The notes under the pieces were generated by a model. The model saw nothing but the letters and a program-made list of their open reading frames with translations, was not told where the DNA came from and searched no databases. This document shows, piece by piece, positions 29,435 through 38,679 of a DNA stretch of 54,608 nt (positions are counted from its first letter, which is position 1; each line of letters starts with the position of its first letter). The stretch spans positions 1 to 54,608 of the forward strand of contig CAMCYS010000011.1 of NCBI GenBank assembly GCA_945885625.1. Direction: 5' to 3'. Position numbers and translations under genes: made by a program. Origin of the DNA: Bifidobacterium breve. Lineage in GTDB: Bacteria > Actinomycetota > Actinomycetes > Nanopelagicales > Nanopelagicaceae.

Positions 29435-30622
29435 TCAACCAGTTGTGTGAAACTTTAACTTTATACCAACAAAGCTACCGAGAAATACAAAGGCGAAGAA
29501 AACCCAACCAGATAAGGCAAATGCTTGAGTGCCAGATAGTAGAACTCCGATGGTGCAACCAAGTGAAGTCATTGAACCCCAACCTAGAAGCACGCCGCCT
29601 AAAAGAGCCGTAGAACTATTCGTTACGGTGAGTTTTGAAAACTTAAATCTGCCGCCGGCTAAAGCTGCGGCAAATGAAGTGCCCACAAGTCCAATTACTA
29701 GCCAACCATTATTTGTGATGGTTTCAGAAAGTACCGCAATGCAGCCAGCCACTTTGTCTAAGCCAAACAAAGTATCAGCTCCAATCTGATTGTCATCCAT
29801 AAAGGTGCGAGCTGTTGTGCTGAGCTGGCGAGTAACGCCAAGTGGCTCAACCCGAAGGTAGGCAATGGTGCCGACTAAACCTACGATCGCACCGGTTGAA
29901 ATTGGGCTCCACCGCTGGGTAATTAGGTTTTTAAGCGTTGCACTCAATGAAAGAGAAGCACTTGGAGCACTTCTAATCGGTTCAGAATTGGTGCCTTTTT
30001 TAATCGCAAAAAACGCCAATAGAAGAAGTGCGCCAAGTGTGATCAAAAGTGCACCGGAATATCCAACATAGTGAGGCAACCAGATTGTTGGGGCATCAGA
30101 AATTGCATTTAAGTAAAGCCAATTCCAGGTCAGAAAAGCTAGAACGAAACCGATTAACGTGCCGATTAGTGCGGGGATTGCACGCAAATAACCTTGACCA
30201 AGTCGGTAAAGATGACCGCTGATGCAAGCGCCAGATAAAGCCATGCCGATGCCAAATGCAAAAGCAGACACGGCAAGCACCCAACTAACTGGCCCGATAT
30301 GTGCAACCGGTGGCAAACGATCGGTACTGGTATCAGGTAAGAACTGTCCGAAAATGATGGTGTAACCAATTGAGCCAACTGCGATAGCAACAAATACCGA
30401 GAGAAGAGGCGTGGTGTTCTTATCTTCAATTCCATCCCTGAAAATACAGAAGAAACAGAAGCGACCACGCTCAAGCAAAAGTCCCAAGCTCATTCCAATC
30501 AGAAGAGAGATTGGCGCAGTCGAGTTTTCTAGATTTGAAGAGAGAATAAAAGCTATTACTAGAAGAGCGACAATAACTAAGAGAGAGATTCCAGTGCGGA
30601 TTTTCTCTTGTTTAGTCCACAA
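29435..30622 (-). CDS. YeeE/YedE-family (TsuA-like) thiosulfate/sulfur-compound transporter
   Basis: A 395-residue membrane protein with about nine to ten helices and a duplicated YeeE/YedE domain. Conserved cysteine motifs of the family are visible: RGRFCFFCIFRDG, SGACISGHLYRLGQG and MTSLGCTIGVLLSG. TsuA carries thiosulfate through a relay of such cysteines. It lies 56 nt after an exported sulfurtransferase, in a likely sulfur-uptake operon. The apparent start is TTG 30622 with no good SD, just after a stable hairpin, so the true start is uncertain. Confidence 0.85.
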   Translation of the reverse strand: MWTKQEKIRTGISLLVIVALLVIAFILSSNLENSTAPISLLIGMSLGLLLERGRFCFFCIFRDGIEDKNTTPLLSVFVAIAVGSIGYTIIFGQFLPDTSTDRLPPVAHIGPVSWVLAVSAFAFGIGMALSGACISGHLYRLGQGYLRAIPALIGTLIGFVLAFLTWNWLYLNAISDAPTIWLPHYVGYSGALLITLGALLLLAFFAIKKGTNSEPIRSAPSASLSLSATLKNLITQRWSPISTGAIVGLVGTIAYLRVEPLGVTRQLSTTARTFMDDNQIGADTLFGLDKVAGCIAVLSETITNNGWLVIGLVGTSFAAALAGGRFKFSKLTVTNSSTALLGGVLLGWGSMTSLGCTIGVLLSGTQAFALSGWVFFAFVFLGSFVGIKLKFHTTG

Positions 30623-30628
30623 AGAATC

Positions 30629-30655
30629 AGCAGCCCCGAAGTTGCCGGGGCTGCT
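30629..30655 (-). promoter_or_regulatory. Intercistronic hairpin between sulfurtransferase and YeeE
   Basis: AGCAGCCCCG (30629-30638) and CGGGGCTGCT (30646-30655) pair perfectly over 10 bp with a 7-nt loop. It is not followed by a T-run on the minus strand and ends 6 nt before the apparent YeeE start. It may be a partial terminator, an RNA-stability element or a block to YeeE translation. Confidence 0.6.
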
Positions 30656-30678
30656 TCTCTTTAGATTTAAGGATGAAA

Positions 30679-31629
30679 TTAGAGTGATCCCCAGATTGTG
30701 CCGGCAGGATTACTAATTGGCGCACCAACTGAGTTTCCGTATTCAGTCCATGATCCGTCGTAGTTCTTAACTCGGCTGAATCCAAGAATTTCACTCAGGA
30801 CGAACCAGGTAAGTGATGAACGCTCACCGATACGGCAATAAGTAATAATCTGGTCAGCGCCAGTTACACCTTTATCTGCATAGAGCTTCTTAAGTTCTGC
30901 TACGGTCTTAAATGTGCCATCAGAATTAACGTTTAGGCCCCATGGAACATTGATTGCTCCTGGAATGTGACCTGCGCGAACTGCCAATTCTTGGAATCCA
31001 GCTGGAGCGAAGATCTTTCCGCTGAATTCATCAGGAGAGCGAATATCGATCAAAGTTGCTTTGCGCACTTTCTTGGCAACTGGCAATACGTCTCTAGTTA
31101 AAGTGGCACGTAGATTTTTATCCGCAGTTTTTGCTACGAAGTTGCCAGCCTTAAATGTAGGAACGGCTGTTGTTAGCGCACGGCCATCTTTTTCCCATTT
31201 AACGCGGCCACCATCTAGTACTCGAACATCTTTCTGACCATATATGTTAAAGATCCAGGCGCCCCATGCAGCAAACCAGTTGTTCTTATCACCATAGAGA
31301 ACAACTGTTGTGTCCTCATCAATACCAGCTTTTTGTACAAGTGCAGTGAACTTAGCCTGGCTGATGATGTCACGATTAACTGTGTCAACTAGATCTGTGT
31401 GCCAAACCAACTTAATTGAATTTTTAATGTGCCCACGTTCGTAGATACCTGGCTCAGTGCTAACTTCAATGATTCGCACTTTTGGGTTATCAATGTTCTG
31501 CTCTAGCCAATCAGGTTGTGCAACTGCGCGAGCTAAGTTCTTAGGGCGAGCTTCGGCAGGTAGTACACCTATCGTCACTAATAGACCAGAGACAACTGCT
31601 CCGATAATTAACTTCTTTGATTTAAACAT
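30679..31629 (-). CDS. Exported thiosulfate/3-mercaptopyruvate sulfurtransferase (double rhodanese)
   Basis: A 316-residue protein with a Sec signal (KLIIGAVVSGLLVTIGVLPAEA). The inactive N-terminal rhodanese domain (about 35-155) is followed by a catalytic one (about 175-310) whose active loop is ITYCRIGERSS, as in SseA-type enzymes. It transfers sulfane sulfur from thiosulfate or mercaptopyruvate to thiols outside the membrane. No lipobox is present. Location before a YeeE transporter suggests extracellular thiosulfate processing plus import, under the Cys leader peptide upstream. Confidence 0.9.
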   Translation of the reverse strand: MFKSKKLIIGAVVSGLLVTIGVLPAEARPKNLARAVAQPDWLEQNIDNPKVRIIEVSTEPGIYERGHIKNSIKLVWHTDLVDTVNRDIISQAKFTALVQKAGIDEDTTVVLYGDKNNWFAAWGAWIFNIYGQKDVRVLDGGRVKWEKDGRALTTAVPTFKAGNFVAKTADKNLRATLTRDVLPVAKKVRKATLIDIRSPDEFSGKIFAPAGFQELAVRAGHIPGAINVPWGLNVNSDGTFKTVAELKKLYADKGVTGADQIITYCRIGERSSLTWFVLSEILGFSRVKNYDGSWTEYGNSVGAPISNPAGTIWGSL

Positions 31630-31706
31630 TATTTTCCTCTGTTAGTTTGAAATAAATAATTTGAATTTTTAAAGCAAAATTTTGACGTGCTGAAAGGATT
31701 TGAAAA

Positions 31707-31766
31707 TCAGCAGCTGGTGCTAGCGACGCGGCAGTAGTCAATTACGCGACGTTTAGTGAAGTACAT
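31707..31766 (-). CDS. Cysteine-containing leader peptide of the sulfur operon
   Basis: A 19-codon ORF, MYFTKRRVIDYCRVASTSC, lies about 77 nt before the sulfurtransferase. GAAAGG stands 8 nt before its ATG. The pattern R-R-x-V/I-D-x-x-RVA-x-x-x-C at the C-terminus matches the actinobacterial 'putative leader peptide' family found upstream of sulfur-assimilation genes. Cys codons sit at position 12 and at the last position. A TGCTGA/TCAGCA hairpin just after its stop may be the switch. Cys-limitation-dependent attenuation is inferred. Confidence 0.7.
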   Translation of the reverse strand: MYFTKRRVIDYCRVASTSC

Positions 31767-31874
31767 CGTGACTACCTTTCGCTAAGAGCATTTATCTAAA
31801 TATAAATGAACTAGGCAGAAATATAGGGTAATGAAATCACAATGTAAAAATGCGAATCAATTGCACTTGCGGTT

Positions 31875-32669
31875 CTATAGCCCTGCGGTTTCTTTAATTA
31901 GCTTGATTGTGGTTTCGCGGTGATTCCACATAATTACATGGGCACAATTTGGTACCCGAATCCATTTTGCATGCTTAGGCAAGAGTGACTTTTCTTGAGC
32001 TAACTCTTCTGGCAGCGTTAAGTCAGAATCTCCAAAAACCACCGAAATTTCAACGGCAGGGTCTACTTGAGAATCGAATTTTCTGCCTCTGACTCCTTGC
32101 CATAAATGTTTGTAGCCTTTTGAACGAGCCATTGCGATTACCGAATCTCGACAAGATTCATAACTTAACTCGCGCCACAAGTGGGTGATTTTGCGATACC
32201 CCCAGGCTTTTAAGGGTGGCAGATGAAAGGCAAGTGGCATAAAGAATTGCGAAATCTTGGCCAAAATTCTTGAATCAATACTTGGGGGAATCTTCATGGT
32301 TGGCGCTTCGTGCCATAAGCCTGCTGGTGCTAAGGCGGTAACACTTGCGACAAGTGCGGGTCGCAAAGCTGCCATCTCTAAAGAGATCCAACCGCCTAGA
32401 GAGTTTCCGGCTACATGCATCTTACGTACATTATGAACACTCTGCATGTAGTGCAGAATCATTTCGCCCAGTGAACGCGGGTCATATTCTTCATGATCAT
32501 CTAACGTTGCCTCGCCGTGGCCAGGGAGATCAATGGAATAAACAGTGAAATCTTTTTCTAAATCAGGAATCAGACTTTTCCAAATAGTTCCGGCCGAACC
32601 TAAACCATGGACCAACACAAGGGCAGGATTAGAATTGTTGGTCATCGACACCGTAGAGGTAATGCTCAC
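31875..32669 (-). CDS. Alpha/beta-hydrolase
   Basis: A 264-residue alpha/beta hydrolase. The oxyanion HG is in LVLVHGLGSAGTIWKSL, the nucleophile elbow GNSLGGW is near residue 88, and Asp in VVFGDSDLTLPEE and His in VPNCAHVIMWNH complete the triad. Substrate is unknown. CATAAT lies 6 nt upstream of GTG 32669, consistent with a leaderless start; ATG 32645 is an alternative. It lies downstream of murJ in opposite order on the same strand, 43 nt away. Confidence 0.85.
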   Translation of the reverse strand: MSITSTVSMTNNSNPALVLVHGLGSAGTIWKSLIPDLEKDFTVYSIDLPGHGEATLDDHEEYDPRSLGEMILHYMQSVHNVRKMHVAGNSLGGWISLEMAALRPALVASVTALAPAGLWHEAPTMKIPPSIDSRILAKISQFFMPLAFHLPPLKAWGYRKITHLWRELSYESCRDSVIAMARSKGYKHLWQGVRGRKFDSQVDPAVEISVVFGDSDLTLPEELAQEKSLLPKHAKWIRVPNCAHVIMWNHRETTIKLIKETAGL

Positions 32670-32712
32670 AACGCAATTATGAATGAGATCTAATGAAATT
32701 GCGCTTCAAAAA

Positions 32713-34335
32713 CTAGCGCTTTGCTAATTTCTTCTTCAACGAAGCTGCGAGCGCCAGAATTGAACTCACTTTGAGCACATATCCAATCCCCAGAAATATC
32801 GGAAGCGCTATAGCACCAGCAACTACTAAAGTCAGAAGAGAAGTAAAGGCATTTGGCGCACCTGCATTAAGAAGGCTCTCTATCTGGCTTGAAATCAATA
32901 GGCCAGGCGCAAATGCGGTAAACGAGATGAATAGGATCGAAACTAGTTCTTTTCTTATGTTCAGGCGTCCGATTCGTTTGCTTAGAAGGAATCGGGCCAA
33001 AAGTGAACTAGATAAGTATCCAATTCCAAATGAAACCGCTATTCCCACCGTAATGAAACGGATCGGTAAGACTAAGTAGCTGATGGTCGCGCACAAAATA
33101 GTCACGATGTTCATTGATAGCGTAATTGCCGCTGGCGTCTTGGTATCTTCGAAAGCATAGAAGCCGCGAAGCATCACATATGAACTACAAAATGGGATCA
33201 AGCCAAGGGCAAAGCCCGACAGAATCATGCCAATCTGACTCGCATCGGCACTGCTTGAAGCAGCAAAGATTAAGTGTGCAATTGGCTGGCCTAGAAATAA
33301 CATCGCAAAAGCCGCCGGAATAATCAGTGAGTAGAGATTTAAAAGCGTTTGTTGAATCTCATCCCGGACATTTGAGATTTGAGTATCGGCTGCCAGCCTT
33401 GAGATTCTTGGCAGAAGCGCTGTAACTAAAGAGACGGCAATGATTGAATGAGGAAGCAAGAAAATAAAGTGAGCATTTTGATATGGCGTAAAGCCAACGC
33501 CCACATCGATACCAGATTCTTTAGCGCGAACCGAAGCAGCTGTTGCTAAATTTACAATTACCACAAAGCCAGCTTGATTAATGAGTACGAAAATCATGGT
33601 CCATTTAGCAAGATGAGCAGATTTGCCGAGCGATGACCAGTGGAAGTTCGGACGTAACCGCACTCCAGACTTTACGATTACTGGAATCAGAATTGCCGCT
33701 TGCACAAACGCACCAAAGGTGGTTCCCAAACCTAAGAGGGCTTTAGCTGATGTGCTGATGACGCCATCTTGAGCATCTGGCGCAATAGCAATGAACCCAA
33801 TAAGCACGCCAATTACAACTAAGTTATTGAGAATTGGGGCCCACATCATCGGCCCGAAACTTCCGCGCGCATTAGCTATTTGGCCAAAGAGTGTGAACAG
33901 CCCTAAGAATAGAATTTGCGGCAGACAATAACGAGTGAATAAAACAGTAAGTTCTAATTCAGTCTCTAAGCCAGTGCCACCGAACTTAGCTGCGTAAAGT
34001 CGAACTACAAGTGGGGCCGCAAGAACTCCGATAGCGGTAGCAATTGCCAGAATTGTGAAAGTTGCGGTGGCTAGTTGCGAAACGAAGGCATTGCCACCAT
34101 CTGGCTTCTTCATCTCCCGCACAATTTGTGGAACAAAGACCGCATTTAAAGCGCCACCGGCAACCAATATGTATACAACGGTTGGAATGGTATTAGCCAC
34201 TTGAAAGGTGTCACCAATGATTGCGGTACCGAGGGCGGCAACTAAAAGTAGGTTGCGACCCAACCCGGTGATACGCGAAAAGATAGTGCCGACCGCCATA
34301 ATGGCTGAAGATTTTAAGACGGATTGCTCGCTCAT
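32713..34335 (-). CDS. murJ: Lipid II flippase MurJ
   Basis: A 540-residue MATE-like membrane protein with about 14 helices. It starts with the MviN signature SSAIMAVGTIFSRITGLGRNLLLVAALG and has GGALNAVFVPQIVREMKKP in the first lobe. MurJ moves lipid II across the membrane for peptidoglycan assembly. It lacks the long cytoplasmic pseudokinase extension of mycobacterial MviN. It follows the racemase-like gene by 13 nt, in a cell-wall operon with FemX. Confidence 0.93.
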   Translation of the reverse strand: MSEQSVLKSSAIMAVGTIFSRITGLGRNLLLVAALGTAIIGDTFQVANTIPTVVYILVAGGALNAVFVPQIVREMKKPDGGNAFVSQLATATFTILAIATAIGVLAAPLVVRLYAAKFGGTGLETELELTVLFTRYCLPQILFLGLFTLFGQIANARGSFGPMMWAPILNNLVVIGVLIGFIAIAPDAQDGVISTSAKALLGLGTTFGAFVQAAILIPVIVKSGVRLRPNFHWSSLGKSAHLAKWTMIFVLINQAGFVVIVNLATAASVRAKESGIDVGVGFTPYQNAHFIFLLPHSIIAVSLVTALLPRISRLAADTQISNVRDEIQQTLLNLYSLIIPAAFAMLFLGQPIAHLIFAASSSADASQIGMILSGFALGLIPFCSSYVMLRGFYAFEDTKTPAAITLSMNIVTILCATISYLVLPIRFITVGIAVSFGIGYLSSSLLARFLLSKRIGRLNIRKELVSILFISFTAFAPGLLISSQIESLLNAGAPNAFTSLLTLVVAGAIALPIFLGIGYVLKVSSILALAASLKKKLAKR

Positions 34336-34348
34336 ATCCCTAAAATTC

Positions 34349-35338
34349 TTAACTAAAGATGATCTGATCGAAAGTCGTGGATGTGTAGCGAACTCGCACC
34401 TTTAACTCATCGCCAGGTTTCGGTTGACTTGAGCCGCTGCCAATTAAAAGCGAACATTGCATATGTGGTGATTCTAAGAAATCTAGAGTTCTACCATTAT
34501 GACGATATGGGCTGCGCATTCTGCCAAAAGCAGATTCAAGTGCGCGCGCAATAATCTTTAACCGACCAATTAATGAGAAATCATTTTGAGGTGCTGTTAG
34601 GCCTATCCCGTGGGCAGTTCCGCCACTTGCCACAATCACATTTCCGCCGGCTCGTCGTTGTTGGTATCCAGCCGAACCCTGAATCTTGCGATTCTCAAGC
34701 ACGGTTGCTGTGACCTCAAGTGCCGAATCAGCACCAAGCCAAAGTGAAGTGCCGATTCTTTCGCGGAAAATAAGTTTTGTGAATTCTTTTTTTATTTGAT
34801 CTGCGCCATGTAGATGAGAGATCCAGACAGTACTTCCATCGGGCAAGAGTTTTAGCGTTGAACTAACCCATTTGCTATCGATCTTTGCAATTGGCAGATG
34901 CAGGGTAAAACCTCGAAGTTTTAAGCCACGCTCTTTAACAATTACTAGCGCACTATTAATCTCTGACACTTCGATGCCATGACGGTTTAGCGGAGTTAAG
35001 ATCTCAACAATGACATTTGTATTCGCTTCAATACTGCGCAGAACTTCTAAACTTGAAATTGTTTGAATTAACTTAGAATCCTTGAGTTCACTCATTACTT
35101 GGTCCGGTGAAAGAATCACAATCTCGCCCGCAAATGCTGTGCGCACTTTTGCCACTTCATTAGCTAGCCCAACTGCAACAGTTTCAACACCTAGCCGAGT
35201 TGATTCGGCAGCCAGAAGTTCAAGTCCGAATCCATAACCATTGCCCTTGATCACTGGTACTAGCCCAGGCTTAGCGCTCACTAGCTGGCTTAAATGAGAA
35301 CGCCATTTCTGCCCATCGATGTGTAGTGAAAGTGGCAT
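34349..35338 (-). CDS. Alanine racemase-like PLP protein (divergent, short)
   Basis: A 329-residue protein with an alanine-racemase N-terminal barrel. The PLP-lysine motif is VPVIKGNGYGFGLELLA near residue 28-40, and ANEVAKVRTAFAGEIVILSP and RHGIEVSEI (compare RxG substrate-phosphate region) follow. It is 30-50 residues shorter than true Alr, and I cannot identify the C-terminal catalytic Tyr motif (RxGIxxYG); in its place is AHGIGLTAPQNDFSLIGRL. It may still racemise an amino acid for the wall, given its position between murJ and femX with 13-nt and 9-nt gaps. Confidence 0.7.
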   Translation of the reverse strand: MPLSLHIDGQKWRSHLSQLVSAKPGLVPVIKGNGYGFGLELLAAESTRLGVETVAVGLANEVAKVRTAFAGEIVILSPDQVMSELKDSKLIQTISSLEVLRSIEANTNVIVEILTPLNRHGIEVSEINSALVIVKERGLKLRGFTLHLPIAKIDSKWVSSTLKLLPDGSTVWISHLHGADQIKKEFTKLIFRERIGTSLWLGADSALEVTATVLENRKIQGSAGYQQRRAGGNVIVASGGTAHGIGLTAPQNDFSLIGRLKIIARALESAFGRMRSPYRHNGRTLDFLESPHMQCSLLIGSGSSQPKPGDELKVRVRYTSTTFDQIIFS

Positions 35339-35347
35339 AACCGTAGG

Positions 35348-36460
35348 TTACTTGCGAATTCGCAAATATGTCGCGAAGGCGAAGGACCAGAACCTATTAA
35401 TTGGCTTCTCCCACTCACCAACTAGTTGGCGGGCATATCCACCAGTGCCTACCTTGAATTGAATCAGCCCAACATGGGAATCATTTGGATCCAAAGTTGG
35501 CGTGATTCCGCGCAAGTCATAACAAGCGGCCCCACTAGCCAAAGCATCTTTCATCATTACCCATTGAACGGCGTTACTTCCGCGAGCTTCGCGACCAAAT
35601 GCCGAAGAGGCGCCGTATGAATACCAATAGTGATCACCTACTTGAATAGCAATAGTTGATGCAATCGTCTGTCCCTGCCATTTAGCTAAGAAGAGTTTTA
35701 AATGAATCTCATGGCGATTTAATTCATCCCACATTCGCTCAAAATAACGAAGTGGTCTTGGAATAAATTTGTCACGCTTTGCGGTTTCTAAATAAACCTT
35801 ATGAAAATCTGCCAAGTCTTCTCTGGCGCCGCGGGAAACTTCAACGCCTTCTTTATCCGCTTTCTTGATATTTCTACGCCAAAGCTGATTAAAGCCAGCT
35901 AAGAGTGATTCCTCATCTTGGTTTCGCAGGTCTAACTGAAAAACAAAATTTGGCTGACCTTCGCTAAAGCCACTTTCAGATACAACGGCTCGCCAACTGG
36001 CTTTCTCAAAACTCTCAATTGCTATACGACCATTTTCAAATTCAGCACTCGATTTGGTGCTTAGCAAAGAACTGGCTTGATCTGATGCGAGAGCAGCCTT
36101 GATGACTTCGCCATCCCAATCTCGAAATGGAATTGCTGGGCCAACTCGCAATAAGAAAATCTCTTCGTTCTTGGCGAAAGAAACTAACGCATCAAGAATC
36201 TCTGGGCTCAATTTATGTTGCGGCAGGAGGAGTGGTCCTTCTGGAATATAACCAAAAGATTTTCCAACTTTAGGAAGTGCGCGAGTAAGAAGTAGCGCTG
36301 CGCCAATTAGTGATGAACCATCAAAAATACCAAGTGATTTATTCTTCCAGTCACTCTTGACCGCGCCCCATTCAGGAAGCTGCAGGAAGGAGGCGTTTGA
36401 TAATCCAGAAATAAAGCCCTGATGCTCCTCTTGCGAGATAGCTCGAATCTCTATTTCCAT
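35348..36460 (-). CDS. FemAB-family peptidoglycan interpeptide-bridge aminoacyltransferase
   Basis: A 370-residue FemAB/FmhX-type protein made of two GNAT-like halves. Typical elements are FLQLPEWGAVKSDWKN near the N-terminus, FVFQLDLRNQDEESLLAGFNQLWRRNIKKADKEGVEV in the middle, and YWYSYGASSAFGREARGSNAVQWVMMKDALASGAACYDLRGI near the C-terminus. It adds amino acids from aminoacyl-tRNA to lipid II. It is the first gene of a femX/alr-like/murJ operon, which places that set in peptidoglycan precursor modification and export. Confidence 0.88.
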   Translation of the reverse strand: MEIEIRAISQEEHQGFISGLSNASFLQLPEWGAVKSDWKNKSLGIFDGSSLIGAALLLTRALPKVGKSFGYIPEGPLLLPQHKLSPEILDALVSFAKNEEIFLLRVGPAIPFRDWDGEVIKAALASDQASSLLSTKSSAEFENGRIAIESFEKASWRAVVSESGFSEGQPNFVFQLDLRNQDEESLLAGFNQLWRRNIKKADKEGVEVSRGAREDLADFHKVYLETAKRDKFIPRPLRYFERMWDELNRHEIHLKLFLAKWQGQTIASTIAIQVGDHYWYSYGASSAFGREARGSNAVQWVMMKDALASGAACYDLRGITPTLDPNDSHVGLIQFKVGTGGYARQLVGEWEKPINRFWSFAFATYLRIRK

Positions 36461-36506
36461 TGGCTCATCTTACCTTTTTAGGCTAACTAACGGCCTTGGC
36501 TCGAGT

Positions 36507-36986
36507 TTATGAAGATTTAAATGATTTTGGATCGTAAATCAGTTCATATAGAGCCATCGAGTTTTTGCCATCTTGTGATTCTGGGTCAAAAATAGAATCT
36601 TGTGGCCCGGCGATAGCTAAAACTATTTCATTTTCTTCTATGACTTTACTGCCATATAAAGGTGGTTCGTTGGGGTTCTGAGCCTTATCGAAATCAGCTT
36701 TACCAAAATAGTAAACACCAGCAAATCCATGAACGGAACCATCATCAGCTGTGTAATTTATCCACACTTGAGCAATAGCCCCGGCTGCTCGTACCTGTTC
36801 GGCAAATTCACTTGAAGCGTCAAGAGCCATATCTTCAACTGATAAATGTTTCGCAATTTCTGATGGAACTTGGATTGAGTATGGAGCTGGTGCAAGACTT
36901 ATGCTCACCATCTCCTGTGAACTATTCGCGCATCCCGAGAGGGCAAGTGATAGCACAGTTATTAGAGAAAACTTTATACGAAACAT
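36507..36986 (-). CDS. Lipoprotein of unknown function
   Basis: A 159-residue protein with a lipoprotein signal, FRIKFSLITVLSLALSGCANSS, in which LSGC is the lipobox. The mature part has no motif I recognise. It is acidic, and AQVWINYTADDGSVHGFAGVYYFGKADFDKAQNPNEPP looks like a globular alpha/beta domain. It lies upstream of femX with a 46-nt gap. Membrane-anchored location is well supported, function is not. Confidence 0.7.
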   Translation of the reverse strand: MFRIKFSLITVLSLALSGCANSSQEMVSISLAPAPYSIQVPSEIAKHLSVEDMALDASSEFAEQVRAAGAIAQVWINYTADDGSVHGFAGVYYFGKADFDKAQNPNEPPLYGSKVIEENEIVLAIAGPQDSIFDPESQDGKNSMALYELIYDPKSFKSS

Positions 36987-37069
36987 TTCAATCTCCGTCC
37001 GCGATCTACCTAATATTAAACACTAACCATTAATCAAAGACTTGTTCAATTTGAAACCAAAAGAATTAT

Positions 37070-38215
37070 TCACCTATCTTTGGTTAAGGAATTAAAGATC
37101 TTTTCAAGCGGGCCTCGGTTAAATCTTCTAAGCCATAAGGCGCCCAGATAAGTAAGTAATAACCAGATCCCAAGAGCAAACAGGATTACCTGCCATGTCT
37201 GCAGATCTTGGAACAAGCCAAATCCCCAAGGGCCAAATATCACGGAAGCTATTACAGATTGAGAGATATAAACGGTCAGAGAAATCTGGCCGGCAGGCTT
37301 CATCCAAGAAACTAGATGCGGCTTCTCTTCAACTAATTTACGGATTAAGCCGACATAACCCATAGATAAAAGAGGTGCCGCAATAAAAGAGGTCAAGAGT
37401 GCCAATAAGTAAATTGCTTCGGAAGGTTCTGCTGATTGCTCATTTCGAACTAGAACCAGGGCGGCAAAAATTTGAATTGGTGCGCCAAGTAGAAATCCAG
37501 TTTTTAACAATTTAGAGTTTTTCTCGACATCAATTGGCGAAGATAAGAAGTTATTTCTTGCCAACCTAAGGCCTAGTAAAAATGCAGCAAAAGCCATTCC
37601 GCCTTGCAAGAGCACGCCGGAAGAAATGCTATAAATCCAGAGTTCTAAGCGGGCAGGGATTGCTTCTAGAAACGAGCCGTTAATTAATACCGAATCGAGT
37701 TTAGATTCCATTGATTGCTGAACACTTTCCTCAGGGAAAAAGCGTTCGCCGATATATACCAACGCACCAATAAGGACCATCAAAGTAGCGCTGACTAAAA
37801 ACACCATCCGAGTCCAGATTTTAAGCGTTCTATCTGCTCGGAAGAAGAATGGAATTAGTAGTAAACCGAAAAGACCATACATAAAAATTATGTCGCCATG
37901 CCACAGGAATGTGAAATGAAGGATGCCAAGTGTGATGAGAGCAAAACAGCGCTTTACCAATCTTCTTCTATTGGCAACATCGCCCCTGATTATGTAATTA
38001 GAGCTGTAACCAAAGAGAAAGGAAAATAGGAGATAGAACTTGCCGGCGAAAATCGCATTGATTATGAAGGTGGCTGAACCATTTGCTAATCCCAGCGTCC
38101 ATTCTCCTCGAGCCCCTTCACCACTATTTAGGCCCATGAATTGAATGTTGACGACCAGGATTCCAAGTAATGCGAATCCTCGTAGAACATCCGGCGTTAA
38201 ATCTCGCTGCTTCAT
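37070..38215 (-). CDS. DUF418-family membrane protein
   Basis: A 381-residue membrane protein. The N-terminal RDLTPDVLRGFALLGILVVNIQFM and the C-terminal DUF418 part (GQISLTVYISQSVIASVIFGPWGFGLFQDLQTWQ, then GALWLRRFNRGPLEKIFNSLT) are typical of this family, which is related to acyltransferase-3 and heparan acetyltransferase folds. About ten helices are present. It is the last gene of the XRE-led operon, 11 nt after its neighbour. Function is unknown. Confidence 0.85.
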   Translation of the reverse strand: MKQRDLTPDVLRGFALLGILVVNIQFMGLNSGEGARGEWTLGLANGSATFIINAIFAGKFYLLFSFLFGYSSNYIIRGDVANRRRLVKRCFALITLGILHFTFLWHGDIIFMYGLFGLLLIPFFFRADRTLKIWTRMVFLVSATLMVLIGALVYIGERFFPEESVQQSMESKLDSVLINGSFLEAIPARLELWIYSISSGVLLQGGMAFAAFLLGLRLARNNFLSSPIDVEKNSKLLKTGFLLGAPIQIFAALVLVRNEQSAEPSEAIYLLALLTSFIAAPLLSMGYVGLIRKLVEEKPHLVSWMKPAGQISLTVYISQSVIASVIFGPWGFGLFQDLQTWQVILFALGIWLLLTYLGALWLRRFNRGPLEKIFNSLTKDR

Positions 38216-38226
38216 CCTTTTATCTC

Positions 38227-38679
38227 CTATATCGTGATTTCAAAAGCAACCATCGCGATTGCGATAGCTATAGCCCACATTGTCAAACTCGTGATAATCA
38301 AGATTGATGCGCGAAGCGGCTTTACCCCAGCAGTAACTGCGGCTGCTGCTGCAAATTGAGTTCCAATTAAAATTGGGCCAAGGACTGCCAATCCATAAAC
38401 CCCATACTTATCAAAAGCCTTGAGCGCTTTTTCAAGTTTAGGTAAATCGGCAGACTTTCCCTGCTTTATTCTTCTATCGATCAATCTTTCTCTGATATTT
38501 GAAGCAAAGTAAGCAAAGAGAATGATTGTCATAGAATTTCCGACAACAGCGGCAACCAATGTTGCTACTGGGTTAAGACCTACAAGAATTCCTGCGGGAA
38601 CTACTGCAATAGCCTCCATCCAAGGAATTGCGCCAGCGATGAATACTCCCAATAATCCAAGGTTTTCAATGTCTAGCAT
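38227..38679 (-). CDS. Small multidrug-export-type membrane protein (PF06695-like)
   Basis: A 150-residue protein with about four helices. FIAGAIPWMEAIAVVPAGILVGLNPVATLVAAVVGN at the N-terminus and KALKAFDKYGVYGLAVLGPILIGTQFAAAAAVTAGVKP fit the 'putative small multi-drug export' family, a SNARE-associated/DedA-like fold. Its start ATG overlaps the previous gene's stop region (1-nt gap). It is the fourth gene of the XRE-led operon. Substrate is unknown. Confidence 0.7.
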   Translation of the reverse strand: MLDIENLGLLGVFIAGAIPWMEAIAVVPAGILVGLNPVATLVAAVVGNSMTIILFAYFASNIRERLIDRRIKQGKSADLPKLEKALKAFDKYGVYGLAVLGPILIGTQFAAAAAVTAGVKPLRASILIITSLTMWAIAIAIAMVAFEITI

